A stretch of 64,000 bases of DNA from Oxalobacteraceae sp. CFBP 13730 (lineage in GTDB: Bacteria; Pseudomonadota; Gammaproteobacteria; Burkholderiales; Burkholderiaceae_D): assembly GCA_014841835.1 (NCBI GenBank), contig JACYUQ010000001.1, positions 1,178,001 through 1,242,000 of the forward strand, in the 5' to 3' direction. Each line of letters opens with the position of its first letter. Positions within the stretch are counted from its first letter, which is position 1. A model generated the notes under the pieces. That model searched no databases, was not told where the DNA came from, and was given only the letters and a program-made list of their open reading frames with translations. The position numbers and the translations under genes are program-made. Below are positions 61,451 through 64,000 of this stretch, piece by piece.

Positions 61451-62931
61451 CAGAAGCGCGGCAATTCGGGAAACGGCACCTGCCCGTGATGCACGTGCAG
61501 CTTGCCGAATTCGGCGCAGCGGTGCGGCGTGGGGATGGCCTTGTCGGGATTGAGCAGCGCGCACGGATCGAACGCGTGCTTGACGGCGAAGAAGGCGTCG
61601 AGTTCCTTGCGCCCGAACTGCACGCACATCGAGCCGATCTTTTCCATGCCCACGCCATGCTCGCCCGTGATGGTGCCCCCCACCTCGACGCACAGTGCCA
61701 GGATGGCCGCGCCAAACGCTTCGGCGCGATCGAATTCGCCCGGCACGCTGGCGTCGAACAGGATCAGCGGATGCATATTGCCGTCGCCCGCATGGAACAC
61801 GTTCGAGCAGCGCAGGCCGTATGTGACTTCCATCGCCGCGATCCCGGCCAGCACGCGCGCAAGCTGCTTGCGCGGGATCGTGCCGTCCATGCAGTAGTAA
61901 TCGGGCGAGATGCGCCCCGCCGCCGGGAACGCATTCTTGCGGCCCGACCAGAAGCGCCCACGCTCCGCTTCGCTCTGCGAGACGGTAATCGCGGTGGCGC
62001 CGGCGCGCGCCAGCACTGCGCTCATGCGGCTGATTTCCTCGGCCACTTCGAGCGCCGTGCCATCGGCTTCGCACAGCAGGATCGCAGCGGCGTCCAGGTC
62101 GTAGCCGGCCTTGACGAACGGTTCGACCATCCGCACCGAGGTGCGGTCCATCATTTCGAGGCCCGCCGGGATGATGCCGGCCGCAATGACGTCGGCCACC
62201 GCATTGCCGGCCGTGACCACGTCGGCAAACGAGGCCATGATGACCTGCGCCAGCGCCGGCTTGGGCACCAGTTTCACGGTCACCTCGACAACGATGCCGA
62301 GCATGCCTTCGGAGCCGATGAACACGGCCAGCAGATCCAGGCCCGGCGCATCGAGCGCGGCCCCGCCCAGTTCGACGATGTCGCCCTCGATCGTGGCCAC
62401 GCGTACGCGCAGCACGTTGTGGATCGTCAGGCCGTATTTGAGGCAATGCACGCCGCCCGCGTTTTCGGCCACGTTGCCGCCAATGGTGCAGGCGATCTGC
62501 GACGATGGATCGGGCGCGTAATACAGGCCGTGGCTGGCCACCGCCTCGGAAATGGCCAGGTTACGCACGCCCGGCTGCACGACGGCGGTACGCGCCAGGG
62601 GATCGACCCGTTTAATGGCGTTCATGCGCGCGGTCGAGAGCACGACGCCATCGTGGATCGGCAACGCGCCGCCCGACAGGCCGGTGCCGGCGCCGCGCGG
62701 GACCACCGGCACGTTCAGTGCGCGGCACACGGCCAGGATCGCCAGCACCTGTTCTTCGTCGGTCGGCAGCGTCACGACCATCGGCAACTGGCGGTAGGCG
62801 GCCAGGCCATCGCATTCGTAGGGCCGCGTGTCTTCGGGCGCAAACAGCACGCACGCCGCGGGCACGCGCGCCAGGAGCGCGGCGACGACCTGCGCACGTC
62901 GGTCAGGCAAGGCTGGATTGGACGAAGACAT
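61450..62931 (-). CDS. glcD: Glycolate oxidase catalytic subunit
   Basis: A 493-residue FAD-linked oxidase of the FAD_binding_4 type. PRGAGTGLSGGALPIHDGVV, CTIGGNVAENAGG and ITGEHGVGMEKIGSM are hallmark motifs. ATG 62931 is used; GTG upstream frame to 62979 is not needed. It heads the glcDEF operon, divergent from the adenosyltransferase gene with 80 bp between them. No glcC regulator is nearby. Confidence 0.95.
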   Translation of the reverse strand: MSSSNPALPDRRAQVVAALLARVPAACVLFAPEDTRPYECDGLAAYRQLPMVVTLPTDEEQVLAILAVCRALNVPVVPRGAGTGLSGGALPIHDGVVLSTARMNAIKRVDPLARTAVVQPGVRNLAISEAVASHGLYYAPDPSSQIACTIGGNVAENAGGVHCLKYGLTIHNVLRVRVATIEGDIVELGGAALDAPGLDLLAVFIGSEGMLGIVVEVTVKLVPKPALAQVIMASFADVVTAGNAVADVIAAGIIPAGLEMMDRTSVRMVEPFVKAGYDLDAAAILLCEADGTALEVAEEISRMSAVLARAGATAITVSQSEAERGRFWSGRKNAFPAAGRISPDYYCMDGTIPRKQLARVLAGIAAMEVTYGLRCSNVFHAGDGNMHPLILFDASVPGEFDRAEAFGAAILALCVEVGGTITGEHGVGMEKIGSMCVQFGRKELDAFFAVKHAFDPCALLNPDKAIPTPHRCAEFGKLHVHHGQVPFPELPRF

Positions 62932-63011
62932 GGGTCGATTGTAAGCAAATCGGCAGGTTTTGTCGTATCCTCGTGCCATCGTATTTTCACCCTACTGCAT
63001 AAGAGAACATC

Positions 63012-63566
63012 ATGGGCAACCGCCTCTCAAAGATAGCAACCCGCACCGGCGACGACGGCAGCACGGGCCTCGGCGACGGCAGCCGCACCGGCAAGGACAG
63101 CGCGCGCATCCACGCGCTGGGCGAAGTCGACGAACTCAATTCCTTTGTCGGCCTGCTGCTGTGCGAAGACATGCCGGCGGATCTGCGCGACGAACTCGTG
63201 GGCATCCAGCACGACCTGTTCGACCTGGGCGGTGAGCTGTGCATCCCGGGCTACCAGATGATCAAGGAAGAACACGTGCTGCGCCTGGACGCCATGCTCG
63301 AGAAATACAACGCCGACCTGCCCGTACTGAAGGAGTTCATCCTGCCGGCCGGTTCGCGTGCGGCGTCCACGGCGCACCTGTGCCGCACGGTGTGCCGGCG
63401 CGCCGAACGCGCGATCGTCGCGCTGTCGAAGGCAGAAGAGATCCACGCGCACCCGCGCCAGTACGTCAATCGCCTGTCCGACCTGATGTTCGTGCTGGCG
63501 CGCGTACTGAACCGCTTCGCGGGTGGCAGTGACGTGCTGTGGAATCACGAGCGCAAGGCCAGATAA
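63012..63566 (+). CDS. PduO-type ATP:cob(I)alamin adenosyltransferase
   Basis: A 184-residue helical-bundle enzyme that makes adenosylcobalamin. The ATP-binding N-terminal motif TRTGDDGSTGLGDGSR and the RTVCRRAERAIVAL and NRLSDLMFVLARVLNR helices match the PduO group. Start ATG 63012 after AAGAGAACATC. It is 3 bp before the next gene. No other cobalamin genes are in the window. Confidence 0.94.
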   Translation: MGNRLSKIATRTGDDGSTGLGDGSRTGKDSARIHALGEVDELNSFVGLLLCEDMPADLRDELVGIQHDLFDLGGELCIPGYQMIKEEHVLRLDAMLEKYNADLPVLKEFILPAGSRAASTAHLCRTVCRRAERAIVALSKAEEIHAHPRQYVNRLSDLMFVLARVLNRFAGGSDVLWNHERKAR

Positions 63567-63569
63567 GTC

Positions 63570-64000
63570 ATGGACGACTTCATCGGCGTCTACGACGACG
63601 CGCTCACCGCGCAGCAGTGTGAAGCGCTCATGAAGCGCTTCGACGCCAGCGACAAGGTGGTGCGCGGGCAGACAGGCAACGGCGTCGATGTCGTCAAGAA
63701 GGACAGCTACGACATCACGATCAACCAGCATCCCGAGTGGGCCGACGCCACTGGCCTGCTGGTGGACACGATGGCGCACCATCTGTCCGCTTACGCAGAA
63801 CGCTACCGGATGCTGCTGATGGGGTCACTCTCGCCCACGCTCGAGCATCCCGTGACGGGCGTGCCGACCGTGCTGTCGATGGCCAACTTCGACGAACTGG
63901 GACGACCCAACATCGATGAGTTGCTGCGCGTGATGTACCGACCCGGCACGATCAATCTGCAAAAATACCTGCGCGGCAGCGGCGGCTATCACCACTGGCA
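63570..64000 (+). CDS. 2OG-Fe(II) oxygenase-like protein, C-terminus cut by window edge
   Basis: At least 143 residues, from ATG 63570, 3 bp after the adenosyltransferase gene. MDDFIGVYDDALTAQQCEAL and the ending NLQKYLRGSGGYHHW resemble 2-oxoglutarate/iron oxygenases, where the first iron His would lie in the YHHW stretch at the window end. The double-stranded beta-helix, second His and Arg are outside, so the call is tentative. It may be cotranscribed with the adenosyltransferase. Confidence 0.65.
   Translation, partial: MDDFIGVYDDALTAQQCEALMKRFDASDKVVRGQTGNGVDVVKKDSYDITINQHPEWADATGLLVDTMAHHLSAYAERYRMLLMGSLSPTLEHPVTGVPTVLSMANFDELGRPNIDELLRVMYRPGTINLQKYLRGSGGYHHW

Noticed and set aside
59357..61489. 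A 710-codon plus-strand open frame opposite glcF and glcE
   Set aside because: Its product is low-complexity and Arg/Ala/Gln-rich, while the minus strand carries clear iron-sulfur and FAD motifs.
60392..62446. A 684-codon minus-strand frame taken as one fusion protein
   Set aside because: Only the 3' half (from ATG 61450) encodes GlcE. The 5' half is another frame of glcD, which has strong motifs of its own.

Overview
The window looks like a chromosomal segment of a GC-rich betaproteobacterium of the Oxalobacteraceae (Massilia / Duganella / Janthinobacterium type). The reasons are the aa3 cytochrome oxidase cluster with betaproteobacterial accessory genes (DUF2970, DUF2909, a 35-residue assembly protein, subunit II with a fused cytochrome c domain), PEP-CTERM proteins including a PepA-like flocculation protein, the bioC/comF/trmL and proC/yggS/pilT/pilU neighbourhoods, and two families of dispersed palindromic repeats. 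The assignment is an inference from gene content; there is no rRNA gene to test it. I saw no tRNA, rRNA, CRISPR array, insertion sequence or prophage.

Layout. 1-1.04 kb: N-terminal part of a methyl-accepting chemotaxis protein, cut by the window edge. 1.3-4.4 kb: a Ter-type operon (DUF475 membrane protein, TerD, AIM24-like, TerD), divergent from an NhaR-like LysR regulator. 5.5-9.7 kb: a CNNM/CBS/CorC membrane protein, then an RsbQ/KAI2-like alpha/beta hydrolase 6 bp upstream of a PAS hybrid histidine kinase. 9.7-12.6 kb: PhoD and a PEP-CTERM glycerophosphodiesterase, with a candidate Pho box before phoD. 13-20.4 kb: an atypical NRAMP-like transporter, a sigma-54-preceded PepA-like gene, small exported proteins, a XenA-type old yellow enzyme, a mini zinc-finger protein and an SDR.

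20.4-30.4 kb: on the minus strand, the cytochrome aa3 oxidase structural genes (ctaC, ctaD, ctaE) with copper insertion (ctaG, SCO), heme O/A synthesis (ctaB, ctaA) and SURF1. One small gene, DUF2909, runs the other way. 30.7-33 kb: bioC, comF, trmL and a cluster of four copies of a dispersed repeat. 33.2-38.5 kb: TetR with a clear operator, a flavin-type oxidase-fold protein, an epoxide hydrolase, a coupled SGNH hydrolase/aminotransferase pair and rfaE2. 38.5-42.5 kb: a stand-alone PilU-like ATPase, oxyR and an MscS channel.

42.8-52 kb: rhomboid protease, a PEP-CTERM protein following PhoX, ubiA, a DUF883/YqjE/YqjK stress-type cluster, proC, yggS, pilT and pilU. 52-64 kb: two TonB-dependent receptors, glutathione peroxidase, DUF2145 with a Ser-rich partner, the glycolate oxidase operon glcDEF, a PduO-type adenosyltransferase and the start of a 2OG-Fe(II) oxygenase-like gene.

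The themes are aerobic respiration, scavenging of organic phosphate outside the cell (PhoD, glycerophosphodiesterase, PhoX), surface and floc biology (PEP-CTERM, twitching ATPases) and stress response (OxyR, glutathione peroxidase, Ter proteins). The most unusual items are the hydrolase/PAS-kinase pair, the sigma-54 site before the PepA-like gene, the Pho-box/-10 arrangement before phoD, the third pilus retraction ATPase, the NRAMP homologue lacking the canonical metal site, and a perfect 14-bp inverted repeat at 1.23 kb.
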